From assembly GCA_017477555.1 (NCBI GenBank), contig JAFUVK010000108.1, positions 1 to 50,772 on the forward strand: 50,772 nt of DNA. Reading direction: 5' to 3'. How positions within the stretch are numbered: position 1 is the stretch's first letter; each line of letters begins with the position of its first letter. Positions 1 through 8,048 of the stretch are shown one piece after another. Below the pieces are notes generated by a model. That model searched no databases. It was given only the letters and a program-made list of their open reading frames with translations, and was not told where the DNA came from. Both the position numbers and the translations under genes were made by a program. This DNA comes from Muribaculaceae bacterium. GTDB lineage: Bacteria; Bacteroidota; Bacteroidia; Bacteroidales; Muribaculaceae.

Positions 1-531
1 CCCGGTGGGGTCGTCGACACGCAGATAGCCGTTGTGCGCCCAGCCGCTGAACTCGCGGTTGAGCAGATAGGACAGATAGGGACCCACACGCAAGTCCACC
101 TTATTGATATGCAGCACAGCTTGGATGGGCAGGGTGAGCATCCACTCGGTGGTCTTGGTGGTGACATCGCCGGTGAAGCGGCCCGCCATGCGCTCGCCGC
201 CCTTGACAATCTCCATGTTGTAGTTCTTGACCCGCGCATCCTCGCTCATGGCCTTGTTCTCAAAGCGCAGACTCACCACAGCACCCCAGCGGTCGTTGAT
301 GGGATAGAGTGCGTCGCCGCCCACCGATGGGTTGAGCTGCGGCGTGTAGCTGTTGAGCTTCCTGATCTCGGCTGGCATGCCGATGGGCATATTGCCGCCC
401 ACGTTGTAGCCCACACGCAGGGTGTAGAGCAGACGCTCGCCAAAGGTGCTCTTGACGCGGTCAATCACCGTGCGGCCCGTCATCGGCCCCACTGCCAGCA
501 ACAATGTCAATATCGTAGTTATTAACTTCAT
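1..531 (-). CDS. PorT-family outer-membrane beta-barrel protein, 3' end beyond the window
   Basis: Reading leftwards from ATG 529-531, 177 codons are open up to base 1, so the C-terminal part lies outside the window. The protein starts with a signal peptide (MKLITTILTLLLAVGPM) and continues with alternating amphipathic strands typical of the PorT / outer membrane beta-barrel (OMP_b-brl) families of Bacteroidota, for example LRVGYNVGGNMPIG near residue 38 and VDLRVGPYLSYLLN near residue 145. It would sit in the outer membrane; the substrate or partner cannot be told. The family call rests on fold-like sequence pattern, not on a catalytic motif. The PCMD lipoprotein gene lies upstream on the same strand, separated by two strong hairpins, so the two need not share a transcript. 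Confidence 0.7.
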   Translation of the reverse strand, partial: MKLITTILTLLLAVGPMTGRTVIDRVKSTFGERLLYTLRVGYNVGGNMPIGMPAEIRKLNSYTPQLNPSVGGDALYPINDRWGAVVSLRFENKAMSEDARVKNYNMEIVKGGERMAGRFTGDVTTKTTEWMLTLPIQAVLHINKVDLRVGPYLSYLLNREFSGWAHNGYLRVDDPTG

Positions 532-547
532 CTTCTCTTTTTTTATT

Positions 548-627
548 CCCCTCCCCTTTCCCAAAGGGGAGGGGTGAGGGGTGGGGTTTTAATTATGCAT
601 TGTTTCGCCCTCTCCCCCTGGAGAGGG
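548..627. repeat. Two adjacent GC-rich hairpins (REP-like intergenic palindromes)
   Basis: The first is a perfect 12-bp stem, CCCCTCCCCTTT at 548-559 pairing with 563-574 around a CCC loop. The second is an 8-bp stem, CCCTCTCC at 608-615 pairing with 620-627. They fill the gap between the PCMD gene and the barrel gene. No U-run follows either stem. They look like dispersed Bacteroidota palindromes that may also end transcription. Confidence 0.7.
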
Positions 628-652
628 GGCTAGGGGGTGAGGCTTCACTTTC

Positions 653-1831
653 TTACTCTTGCTTGCTGCAGATGAGCCGCACCTTGTCGATGCACAGCTC
701 GCTGTCGATAGCGCCCTCAAACAGGTCGCCCTTGACGCTCGACGCAAACACGATGGTCAGGTTGTAGCCGAAGTTCTCCAGCAGTTGCATGTCAATGTCA
801 TCGGTGTAATTGAACTCAATCTCAAACGGTGTCCACTGGCTCGTGTTGTCCACCCGCGGCATCTTGGCCAGGGCCACGATGTTGGGGTTGGTCTGCACAT
901 CATGCCCCAGCAGCATCACCTCGTTGCCCTGCGCATCGTGGTTGCGGTAGAACACTGCGTAGATTGAGCCGTCGTCCTGACGGGTGGGATCCTCGACAAA
1001 CTTGCCGTCGGCCCCAAGAACCATAAATTTAGGACCGCGCTTGTACTTGAAGTAGCCCGTGAGCTTGACCGGTCGCTGGTTGAACGGCATGCCAAAGCGG
1101 GTGGCGTTCAACGGCTTGGTGGCGACAGGCGTGATGTCGAATGTGCCTATATATAAGTTGCCCGATGCTATGGGTTTCTTGGACATCAGCCCCAGAGGGC
1201 CTGTGCCACGCGTGATGAGCTTGAGTCCGTAGCCGTCATAGCCGTCAATCATGGGGATGGTGGGGTACTCATCGGGCTTGGCTTTGCTCATGCTCTGCTT
1301 GAAGCCCGGGTTGCCACTTGCCCAGGTATCACCCAGTGTCGAGATGCCTGAAGTGTTCTGCCACTGATAATATTGGCTCGTTCCTGAAGTCACCAAGTCA
1401 AACTTCTCGAAGTCAAATTTAATGGTGTCGGTCACAGTCACCACCACGGGGGTGAAGCTCACTTTGTAGCAGCGGCTCCACTGGCCGTCCTGCGACGTAA
1501 CAGTGTAGGTCACCGGACCTTGGCTGAAGTCATGCACCGAGCCGTTCTCGGGAACGATGGTGGCACCTTCGGTCAGTTTGAAGTGCGGGGCCAAAGCCGT
1601 TAGGTCGGCATGCGAGCGCACGTTGAAGTTGATGACCGTGTCGGTCGAGAGCACCTGCTTCAGTGTGTCGGTCACCTGAAAGAACATCTGTTGCGGATTG
1701 GCCACATGCACCGTCGCCTGCTCGATGTCGCACTCGGCGTTGAGTGGCTCGTCCTTGAAGCACGAACTCAGCGCTAGCGGCATCGATAGGGTGAGGGTGG
1801 CTAACCCGATATGTTTTAATGTATTAACCAT
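653..1831 (-). CDS. PCMD-domain lipoprotein (putative carbohydrate-metabolism domain)
   Basis: A 392-residue lipoprotein. From ATG 1829-1831 it has a short hydrophobic signal ending in the lipobox LSSC, with the lipidated Cys at residue 24. This is followed by FKDE, an acidic/lysine stretch resembling the surface-export signal of Bacteroidota lipoproteins, so it probably faces outward. The C-terminal half carries the features of the PCMD family (PF13201): a PTIPMIDGYDGYGLKL stretch, KPIASGNLYIGTF and LTGYFKYKRGPKF, a beta-sandwich thought to bind glycans or act in carbohydrate handling. The middle, near residue 90, resembles a small Ig-like DUF5018-type domain. An in-frame TTG at 1858 lies only 4 nt from the -7 box and is rejected as a start. 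The exact role is unknown. Confidence 0.8.
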   Translation of the reverse strand: MVNTLKHIGLATLTLSMPLALSSCFKDEPLNAECDIEQATVHVANPQQMFFQVTDTLKQVLSTDTVINFNVRSHADLTALAPHFKLTEGATIVPENGSVHDFSQGPVTYTVTSQDGQWSRCYKVSFTPVVVTVTDTIKFDFEKFDLVTSGTSQYYQWQNTSGISTLGDTWASGNPGFKQSMSKAKPDEYPTIPMIDGYDGYGLKLITRGTGPLGLMSKKPIASGNLYIGTFDITPVATKPLNATRFGMPFNQRPVKLTGYFKYKRGPKFMVLGADGKFVEDPTRQDDGSIYAVFYRNHDAQGNEVMLLGHDVQTNPNIVALAKMPRVDNTSQWTPFEIEFNYTDDIDMQLLENFGYNLTIVFASSVKGDLFEGAIDSELCIDKVRLICSKQE

Positions 1832-1862
1832 GCTGAAATTAAAAATTTTCTCAATCAAGCTG

Positions 1863-1870
1863 CAAAGATA
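1863..1870 (-). promoter_or_regulatory. -7 promoter box of the PCMD lipoprotein gene
   Basis: TATCTTTG on the minus strand matches the Bacteroidota TAnnTTTG element. The start codon at 1831 gives a leader of about 25-30 nt. A clear -33 TTG is not visible. Confidence 0.65.
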
Positions 1871-1943
1871 GAAAAAAAATCTTAAACCCCTGCTATTTTT
1901 TGCTCAAAAAATGGCCAACACTCACAATCTCAATGAATAATTA

Positions 1944-3191
1944 TTATGTCTGAGTGAGCTGGTGGGCCACTGACAAGGCCGTGAGCAGGTCCACGCCGTG
2001 GCCGTCGCCCATGGTTAGTGGGTTGTGTCCGGCTAAGATTGAGCCGATGACGTGCAGGTTGTCGATGGGTTTGCCATCCTTGAGGCCATGCAGTCGTGCG
2101 TCGGTCAGCACACCGCAGCGCATAAAGGGTTGGTCGCCCAGCAAGCCGTAGCGGCTCCATTGGTCAGGCCCGTCAGGCGCGTCCACATCCAGGCCGAACA
2201 ATGGCTCGATGATAGCTTCGTGCGTGGCTAGCAGTCCCTGGCTCATCAGCGAGCCACTGGCCAGCACATAGTGCTCGGCGGTGATGGGGATGGTTGGAGA
2301 CTTGGCTGTGTACAGGGCGGTCACATGGCCATCGGTCAACTGGGCGCGGCCAATGGTCTCGGCACTCAGGAATTTGCCGCCCAGCATCTTGAAGTAGTGG
2401 CGCAACTGTCCGGCCATGCTGGTGCCCGGCACCGATGGTGGCATGGTGGCCAGGAAGTGGAGTGGGGCGCTGACCCAGCTGCGTAACAGTCCCGAGGGGT
2501 AGTCATCCTCAAGGCCTATGATTGCGGGCAGCAGCACCGCTTCGTCGTCACGGCAGGTCTGGTTGATGGCCTCGGCCAGCCGTCGCAGCTTGCTGCCGGT
2601 GCCTATGGTGCGTGCCAGATTGGCGGCGCGCATTTCCGAGGCCAGTCGTCGCGGTCGGCTCAGCCCCTCGACCTCGATGTCGCGCACCATGATATCGCAT
2701 CCCAGCAGCGACAGGTTGTGTGCCACCAGATGAATGGGGTAGTCCATGAATCCCGGCAGGTTGACCAGTGTGGCACGGCTCCAGGGCAGGCAATGGGGCT
2801 GCGTGGCGGTGGCCATGCCGCGTAGCGACAGCCATGCGGGTTTGGTCACGCCCAGTGGTGTGATGCGCCAATGGTTGCACTCGGCACTGCCGTCCATGTG
2901 TATGCCCGAGTCGCCAAGCAGCCGCACGGCCTCTAGTGCCAGCAAGGCGCATTGCTCAGGGCCAATCTTGCTGTAGGGATGTTCTTTGGGCAGACGGGCT
3001 ATAGCATCGATAGGTTGGGCGACAGTCTGGCCGTCGACGCAGCCCAAGAGTTCCATCGAGCCACCGTTGAGTTCCAGGGTAGATGGCGCTGCCGACACGA
3101 TAGACACGCGGCGTCCGGTCTTGGCCAGGGCGATGCCGAGCGTCAGACCGCTCAGCCCGCCGCCAATGATGAGTGTGTGCAGGGTGGTCAT
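1944..3191 (-). CDS. glpB: Anaerobic glycerol-3-phosphate dehydrogenase subunit B
   Basis: 415 residues beginning MTTLHTLIIGGGLSGLTLG, an N-terminal Rossmann FAD/FMN-binding motif GGGLSG, followed by NGGSMELLG. This is the pattern of GlpB, the subunit that passes electrons from the GlpA flavin towards the membrane. Length matches the E. coli family (about 420). Its ATG overlaps the glpA stop by 4 bp, so the two are translationally coupled. The usual third gene, glpC (iron-sulfur membrane anchor), does not follow: next on this strand is the PCMD lipoprotein. How electrons reach the quinone pool is therefore open. Confidence 0.9.
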   Translation of the reverse strand: MTTLHTLIIGGGLSGLTLGIALAKTGRRVSIVSAAPSTLELNGGSMELLGCVDGQTVAQPIDAIARLPKEHPYSKIGPEQCALLALEAVRLLGDSGIHMDGSAECNHWRITPLGVTKPAWLSLRGMATATQPHCLPWSRATLVNLPGFMDYPIHLVAHNLSLLGCDIMVRDIEVEGLSRPRRLASEMRAANLARTIGTGSKLRRLAEAINQTCRDDEAVLLPAIIGLEDDYPSGLLRSWVSAPLHFLATMPPSVPGTSMAGQLRHYFKMLGGKFLSAETIGRAQLTDGHVTALYTAKSPTIPITAEHYVLASGSLMSQGLLATHEAIIEPLFGLDVDAPDGPDQWSRYGLLGDQPFMRCGVLTDARLHGLKDGKPIDNLHVIGSILAGHNPLTMGDGHGVDLLTALSVAHQLTQT

Positions 3192-4810
3192 GGCTGATCC
3201 TCCTTTCTGTCATTCACGGCTTGGTCTAGCCCACATAGCCCCTGATAGATGGTGGCAGTGAGCTGTGCCTGGCGCAAGGCGTTGCCCCACGCCACGGGCT
3301 TGACACCCTTCCAGCGCTCATCGAGCAGACGCTGCAGGTCGCGCTGGGCCTTGTCGGGGTCTCCACTGATGTGGGCCAGCAGGTTGGCCGCGCGGCACAC
3401 GCAGTTCTTGCCTTGGCATACGCCCATGCCCAGGCGGGTGCGGCGCAGCAGCTCGACCAGGTTGTGGCATTGCAACTGTTCGATGGCATATTTCACCTCG
3501 CCCACACTCACCTGTCGGCATTCGCAGATGATGGTGCGGTCGGTGGCGCTGGCCATGGGGATGTCTTGTGCGCGGGTGCCGTGCCGCCGGGTGGCATTGC
3601 TGCGGTGTGTGGGGTTGTAGTTGTCCCACTCGTTGGCCGGGCTGTCCGAGCCGGGCAGCGGGGTAGTGGCGGTCTGGCATACCGCTTCCACGCCCAGCTT
3701 ACGGCATGCCAGGTCGGTAGCTTGCTCGGCCATCTTGCGGTAGGTGATGAGTTTGCCGCCTGTAATGGTGATTAAGCCCTCCATGCCGTCGCGAGCGGCA
3801 TGGTCCATGCACACGATGCCGCGGCTGATGGAGCGCCCTGTGGGGTCGTTGTCGCTGGCGATGAGTGGCCGCACACCGGCAAAGGCCCGCAGCAGGCGCG
3901 TCTGCGCCAGTTGCGGCACCATCTTCTCGCCCTCGCGCATGAGCAGGCTCACCTCTGTGTCGGTCACGCGCATATCGTCGACCTCGTCGATTCCGATGCG
4001 GTCGCTTGTGGTGCCCATCAGGCACATGGCTCCGTCAGGCACCAGGATGTCGGCGTTCGATGGCCTGCGGCAGCGGTTCAGCACCCGCTGGTTCACGCGC
4101 TGGCCGTAGACGAGCATTGTGCCCTTGGCCGGAAACATCTGTATGTCGATGCCGGCGCGGTGCAGCAGTCCGGCTCCCCAAATGCCGGCGGCGTTGATGA
4201 TGATTGGAGCATGGAATTCTTGGCTCTGTCCTGTGCGATGATTCAGCGCTCTCACGCCCTGTGTGCGGCCGTTCTCGACCAGCAGGTCGGTGACCTCGTG
4301 CTCGGTGAGCGTGTCGGCACCGTGCAGTCGCGCATCCAGCACATTGGCATGGGTCAGAGCAAACGGGTCGATCGTTGCGTCGGGCACGCGCACGGCTCCG
4401 CGCACGTCGGGGCACAACGCCGGCTCTAGACTCAGTGCCTGTTGCGGGTCGATGACCTCGGCGGTGATGCCCGCTTTGAGGCACGCCTCGACAAAGGTTG
4501 CCTGATAGCTCATGTCGTCGTCGGGCAGGGTGACAAACAGGCCGTCGGTGGCTTCGATGCAGTGGCTGGCAATGCGGCGCAGGATGTTGTTTTCCTCAAT
4601 GCACTCGCGTGCGCTGTCGAGGTCGGTCACGGCATAGCGTGCGCCGCTGTGCATCAGTCCGTGGTTGCGACCGCTGGCACCATGATTATAGTCGTGCCGC
4701 TCAAGCAGCAGCACACGTAAGCCGCGCAGGGCGCAGTCCCGTGCCACGCCGGCACCGGTGGCGCCGCCGCCTATCACTATCACGTCGTATGTCGTGCCGC
4801 TAACGTTCAC
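3188..4810 (-). CDS. glpA: Anaerobic glycerol-3-phosphate dehydrogenase subunit A
   Basis: Catalytic flavoprotein oxidising sn-glycerol-3-phosphate to dihydroxyacetone phosphate. It has the Rossmann motif VIVIGGGATGAG just after the start, then GRNHGLMHSGARYAV, the DAO-domain motif FAGVRPL and ITITGGKLITYR. The C-terminal BFD-like [2Fe-2S] region has two Cys pairs (IICECRQ and GVCQGKNCVCR), and the protein ends with YQGLCGL, all as in E. coli GlpA. I place the start at GTG 4808-4810 (540 residues) because a perfect -7 box lies only 6 nt upstream. An in-frame ATG at 4921 would add 37 residues with no family resemblance, translated across that promoter. A GDPD enzyme at 20687 could supply glycerol-3-phosphate. 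Confidence 0.9.
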   Translation of the reverse strand: MNVSGTTYDVIVIGGGATGAGVARDCALRGLRVLLLERHDYNHGASGRNHGLMHSGARYAVTDLDSARECIEENNILRRIASHCIEATDGLFVTLPDDDMSYQATFVEACLKAGITAEVIDPQQALSLEPALCPDVRGAVRVPDATIDPFALTHANVLDARLHGADTLTEHEVTDLLVENGRTQGVRALNHRTGQSQEFHAPIIINAAGIWGAGLLHRAGIDIQMFPAKGTMLVYGQRVNQRVLNRCRRPSNADILVPDGAMCLMGTTSDRIGIDEVDDMRVTDTEVSLLMREGEKMVPQLAQTRLLRAFAGVRPLIASDNDPTGRSISRGIVCMDHAARDGMEGLITITGGKLITYRKMAEQATDLACRKLGVEAVCQTATTPLPGSDSPANEWDNYNPTHRSNATRRHGTRAQDIPMASATDRTIICECRQVSVGEVKYAIEQLQCHNLVELLRRTRLGMGVCQGKNCVCRAANLLAHISGDPDKAQRDLQRLLDERWKGVKPVAWGNALRQAQLTATIYQGLCGLDQAVNDRKEDQP

Positions 4811-4816
4811 AATCGG

Positions 4817-4850
4817 CAAAGTTACAAAATCATCGGCACCTGTGCCAACT
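4817..4850 (-). promoter_or_regulatory. glpA promoter, probably giving a near-leaderless mRNA
   Basis: TAACTTTG at 4817-4824 is a perfect TAnnTTTG box, with a TTG about 21 nt upstream on the minus strand. The box ends 6 nt before the GTG at 4810, so transcription would begin at or next to the start codon. Confidence 0.6.
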
Positions 4851-4999
4851 TTTTGAATATATTTAACGGAAATTGGTTGTCGGGTTACTGTTCTGCGATT
4901 GTAACATCGGCAATTCCCCATCTAAGTTTAGAGGGGACTAGGGGGAGTGTGTCAGCCAACTGTGCCCGGCTATGGCGGTTGTCATAGCACCTCCATCCC

Positions 5000-5133
5000 C
5001 TCCTATATTAGGAGAGGAGCTGGTTACCAACTCTGGCAACCAACAGGCACACAACCTAGCGCAATCGCTGAATAGATTAGTGGTGGTATGAATACGCCCG
5101 TGATGCTCGTCATTCCCCTGCCGTGCCAGGGGA
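5000..5133. repeat. Two short hairpins between the purF-like gene and glpA
   Basis: CTCCTA (5000-5005) pairs with TAGGAG (5009-5014). TCCCCTG (5114-5120) pairs with CAGGGGA (5127-5133). Both lie downstream of the PurF-like gene on the minus strand, so they may act as its terminator. Around them are scattered pieces of the same G/C-run repeat seen at 548-627. Confidence 0.5.
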
Positions 5134-5167
5134 GGGGGCACTGTCGGTCGGTAATCTACAGACTGTG

Positions 5168-6577
5168 TCAGAAGTGGCTGCTGCCGTCGAAGCAGTGTGT
5201 ACACAGCTTGCACTTGGGTAGACCGATGGCATCGACCAGGTCTTCGATGGTGTTGAACTTGAGCGATGTCAGGCCGAAGTGCTGCCGCAACCGCTCCACC
5301 ATCTGGTCGTACTGGGGCGAGCCGGTGGTGGCATATTCTGAGAGTTTGGCGTTGGGGTCGCCCTCGATGTCGGCAATCACCCGGCGCGTGATGAGCTCAA
5401 GGTCGCTCTTGCTGTTGGTGAACCCGATGAACGGGCAGCCGTAGATGAGTGGCGGGCATGCGATGCGTATGTGTACCTCGCGGGCACCATAGTCAAATAG
5501 TATGCGTGTGTTGTCCTTGAGCTGTGTGCCCCGCACAATCGAGTCATCGCAGAACAGGGCGCGGTTGCCCTCGAGCATGGCACGGTTGGGAATGAGCTTC
5601 ATCTTGGCCACCAGGGCGCGCAGTTGCTGGTTGCTCGGGGTGAAGCTGCGTGGCCAGGTAGGGGTATACTTGGCGATGGCGCGGTGATAGGGGGCGCGCT
5701 TGCCCTCGGCGTAGCCCAGTGCCATGCCGGTGCCTGAATCGGGGATGCCGCACACGCAGTCCACCTCGCTCTTGTCTTTCTGGCCCATCTTTTGGCCTAT
5801 CTTGAAACGAACGTCCTCGACATTGCGGTTCTCGTAGTAGGAACCCGGAAAACCATAGTAGACCCAAAGGAATGAACACACCTGCATATCCTGACCGGGG
5901 GCGCGCAGCTGCTCCATCTTCTCGGCCGTGAGGCGAACAATCTCGCCAGGTCCCAAGAAGTGCTCGATGTCAAACCCCAGATTGGAAAAGGCCGTGGTCT
6001 CGCTGGTGGCAGCCATGGCTCCGTCCTTGCGGCCGATGATGATGGGCGTGCGGCCCAGGCGATCGCGTGCGGCGATGATGCCGTGCTTGGTCAAGATGAG
6101 CATCGAACACGAGCCCTTGACACGCCGGTAGACGTTCTCGATGCCTTCGACGTAGGTCTTGCCCTGCGTGATGAGCAGTGCCACCAGCTCGGTGGGATTG
6201 ATGTTGCCGCTGCTCAGCTCGGCGAAGTGGTGCCCCATGTCGAGCTGCTCTTGCGCAAGCTCCTGCAGGTTGACGATGTGGGCCACCGTGACGATGGCAA
6301 ATTTGCCCAGGTGTGAGTTGAAGATGATGGGCTGTGGGTCGGTGTCGCTGATCACACCGATGCCGGCTGTGCCCTTGAACTTGGGCAGCTCGTCTTCAAA
6401 CTTGTTGCGGAAATAAGCGTTCTCCAGATTGTGGATTGAGCGGAATATCGTGTCCTGCTCCTGGTCGTAGGTGGCCATGCCACAGCGGCGGGTGCCCAGA
6501 TGAGAGTTGTAGTCCGTCCCGTAGAACAGGTCGGTGCTGCAACTGGCCTTGGCAACGGTGCCAAAAAATCCTCCCAT
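5168..6577 (-). CDS. Amidophosphoribosyltransferase-like protein without the N-terminal nucleophile Cys
   Basis: 469 residues with the two-domain layout of PurF: an N-terminal class II glutamine amidotransferase (Ntn) fold and a C-terminal phosphoribosyltransferase. The PRPP loop is clear (ALFCDDSIVRGTQL near residue 330), as are the preceding VDCVCGIPDSG motif and the C-terminal cysteines PKCKLCTHCF, as in Fe-S-containing PurFs. The protein begins MGGFFG. True PurF needs Cys right after the initiator or propeptide as the glutaminase nucleophile, and here the first Cys is at residue 13. It may use ammonia, be regulatory, or make another phosphoribosylamine-type product. From memory, Bacteroides carry a very similar paralogue beside a normal PurF. 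Confidence 0.8.
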   Translation of the reverse strand: MGGFFGTVAKASCSTDLFYGTDYNSHLGTRRCGMATYDQEQDTIFRSIHNLENAYFRNKFEDELPKFKGTAGIGVISDTDPQPIIFNSHLGKFAIVTVAHIVNLQELAQEQLDMGHHFAELSSGNINPTELVALLITQGKTYVEGIENVYRRVKGSCSMLILTKHGIIAARDRLGRTPIIIGRKDGAMAATSETTAFSNLGFDIEHFLGPGEIVRLTAEKMEQLRAPGQDMQVCSFLWVYYGFPGSYYENRNVEDVRFKIGQKMGQKDKSEVDCVCGIPDSGTGMALGYAEGKRAPYHRAIAKYTPTWPRSFTPSNQQLRALVAKMKLIPNRAMLEGNRALFCDDSIVRGTQLKDNTRILFDYGAREVHIRIACPPLIYGCPFIGFTNSKSDLELITRRVIADIEGDPNAKLSEYATTGSPQYDQMVERLRQHFGLTSLKFNTIEDLVDAIGLPKCKLCTHCFDGSSHF

Positions 6578-6612
6578 AGTCTAATGTAAAGCGATAAATG
6601 TAAGTGAGGGTA

Positions 6613-6620
6613 CAAAATTA
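6613..6620 (-). promoter_or_regulatory. -7 promoter box of the PurF-like gene
   Basis: TAATTTTG on the minus strand, about 35 nt before the ATG at 6577. No good -33 TTG is visible. Confidence 0.6.
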
Positions 6621-6681
6621 CAAAAAAAGTAGGCTCATAACTCGTTTTTTGGAACTATTTAACTGAAAAGTCGTTTTTTTG

Positions 6682-6712
6682 TTGCCATTGTGCATGCTTT
6701 TTAGTAATTTTG
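6682..6712 (+). promoter_or_regulatory. Promoter of the 170-residue secreted protein gene
   Basis: TTG (6682-6684), a 20-nt spacer and TAATTTTG (6705-6712) give a complete Bacteroidota promoter. The leader to ATG 6759 would be about 40 nt. Confidence 0.75.
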
Positions 6713-6758
6713 CCTGATAAATGGGAATAGTTGAATAATTATTTTAAAATCATAGACT

Positions 6759-7271
6759 ATGATAAAAACTAGATTGATGGCATTGTTGGTGATGCTTGCG
6801 GCAGTCATCGCGTCACAGGCACAGAGCCTGACAGGGAAACACTGGTTTGCCGACATGTCGGATAAGGAGAATGAAATCGGGCTCACCATGACATTCGACA
6901 CTAACGGAGGATGCGCGGCCAATGTTGCGTTAAAGCATGTGGAAGAGATTGACGGGGGAGTCGATCTGGTCATCCACTTTGTGATGAAAGTGCCCGGCAC
7001 CTACACCCTCAAGGGTAAGCAGGTGAGCATGAAGTTTGACCAGAAAAAAGCAAAATACGACCTTGTGGCCGACTTTAAGGGAGTGGATGAGGCGACCAAG
7101 CAGATGCTGAAAGGCATGGTGCAGCCCGAGCTGGACAAAATCAAGCCACAACTGACCGACGAGCTCATCGAGTCGCTCCCCACCAACGACAGTTACGAGA
7201 TCACCAAGCTCACCGACAAAGAACTCCAGTTTGACGGCGGGTTTGACCTGGTAGCAGTGTCGGGCGACTGA
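6759..7271 (+). CDS. Secreted protein of unknown function, 170 residues
   Basis: The N-terminus is a standard signal peptide (MIKTRLMALLVMLAAVIASQAQ) with likely cleavage after residue 22. The mature part of about 148 residues reads as a small beta-rich domain: MTFDTNGGCAANV, VIHFVMKVPGTYTLKGKQVSM and YEITKLTDKELQF resemble the strand pattern of lipocalin-like or DUF-type periplasmic proteins, with a helical insert around residues 108-140. I do not recognise a family. It stands alone with its own promoter and is followed by two GC-rich hairpins. Confidence 0.8.
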   Translation: MIKTRLMALLVMLAAVIASQAQSLTGKHWFADMSDKENEIGLTMTFDTNGGCAANVALKHVEEIDGGVDLVIHFVMKVPGTYTLKGKQVSMKFDQKKAKYDLVADFKGVDEATKQMLKGMVQPELDKIKPQLTDELIESLPTNDSYEITKLTDKELQFDGGFDLVAVSGD

Positions 7272-7356
7272 TGCGCTTGCTTTCTCGGTTGAGCAAAAAG
7301 TTGGGGAACTATATACCTGTTGTCCCCTTGGTGCCCAGAAAGGGCTATCCGATTAT

Positions 7357-7403
7357 AGGCGGGGGCGTCGCCCCCGCCTGTAGTCTGCGGCCCCGTTGGG
7401 GCC
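7357..7403. repeat. Two GC-rich palindromes after the 170-residue gene
   Basis: An 11-bp stem, AGGCGGGGGCG (7357-7367) with 7369-7379, and GGCCCC (7389-7394) pairing with GGGGCC (7398-7403). They may terminate the upstream gene but have no U-run, and resemble the dispersed GC palindromes elsewhere in the window. Confidence 0.6.
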
Positions 7404-7440
7404 ACTGCTACTTTGCATCAAGGGACAATAATAACTAAGT

Positions 7441-7471
7441 TTTGCTGATTCAATAATAATGCTTACCTTCG
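7441..7471 (+). promoter_or_regulatory. Candidate promoter of the 60-residue gene
   Basis: TTTG (7441-7444), a 19-nt spacer and TACCTTCG (7464-7471, one mismatch to TAnnTTTG). The start codon follows 16 nt later. Confidence 0.5.
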
Positions 7472-7486
7472 CGCTAAAAAACAGTT

Positions 7487-7669
7487 ATGACACTCAGTCA
7501 AAATCAAATAACTATGATTGATGCGGCGCTATTGGCCGCAAGTGACTACATCACTGACAGCATAGAGGCAATCTGTGATGATGAGTATCTTGAGGAAAGC
7601 GAAGGAGTACTGGCTCAAGTGAATGAAGCTCTTGACTTGTTACGAGAATTAAACAAACAAGAGCTATAA
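7487..7669 (+). CDS. Small acidic protein of unknown function, 60 residues
   Basis: Begins MTLSQNQITMIDAALLAASD and is predicted all-helical and strongly acidic. No family is recognised. It is supported by a reasonable promoter 16 nt upstream and by sitting alone in an AT-rich segment. Its 3' end overlaps the convergent HNH fragment by 6 bp. It could be an antitoxin-like or orphan accessory protein, but nothing in the sequence proves that. Confidence 0.45.
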   Translation: MTLSQNQITMIDAALLAASDYITDSIEAICDDEYLEESEGVLAQVNEALDLLRELNKQEL

Positions 7670-8026
7670 TAGACAGTTCTCTCGATGGAATTTAAGATAC
7701 GGAATGTGGTTTGTCTCGATATGGACAAGTCGCATGCCCTGCTGTACGCCCAGCAGACGATATTCACTCAAAGGAAGAAAATCAGATAAAATTATAATGC
7801 CATTATCGTCAAATGAGATATAACCCTTGTCGAATAGCTTGTCAAGATTAGGGATAAGTAGCAGACCATTGTAGACATCCAAACGTTGCATATTGTCTGA
7901 TTTTCGCCATGGACGTATATGTGATGCGATTAAAAGTGATTGCGTTTGGCAATGAGTGACTGAACAACCGTGCCAATAGTCAACAAGTTGTTGTCGGAAT
8001 GAGCCTTGGCCAACTCGAGATTTCAC
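7664..8026 (-). CDS. HNH endonuclease domain (HNH_2 type), 5'-truncated remnant
   Basis: The 120 residues from GTG 8026 are an HNH_2-type nuclease domain: VGQGSFRQQLVDYWHG, SLLIASHIRPW with the metal-binding His, then YNGLLLIPNLDKLFDKG. In complete proteins this domain follows a longer N-terminal region, which is missing. The frame is open further up to a TAG at about 8075, inside the yhcG-like gene, and reads sensibly (ISETEKDAVVKSRVGQG). The original start has therefore been lost or the two genes were joined out of frame. It is probably the tail of a restriction or defence nuclease, and whether it is translated is unclear. Confidence 0.55.
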   Translation of the reverse strand: MKSRVGQGSFRQQLVDYWHGCSVTHCQTQSLLIASHIRPWRKSDNMQRLDVYNGLLLIPNLDKLFDKGYISFDDNGIIILSDFLPLSEYRLLGVQQGMRLVHIETNHIPYLKFHRENCLL

Positions 8027-8048
8027 AACAGCATCTTTCTCTGTCTCA

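Noticed and set aside
4811..4921. N-terminal extension of GlpA from ATG 4921
   Set aside because: It has no family resemblance and crosses a perfect promoter box; kept as a less likely alternative.
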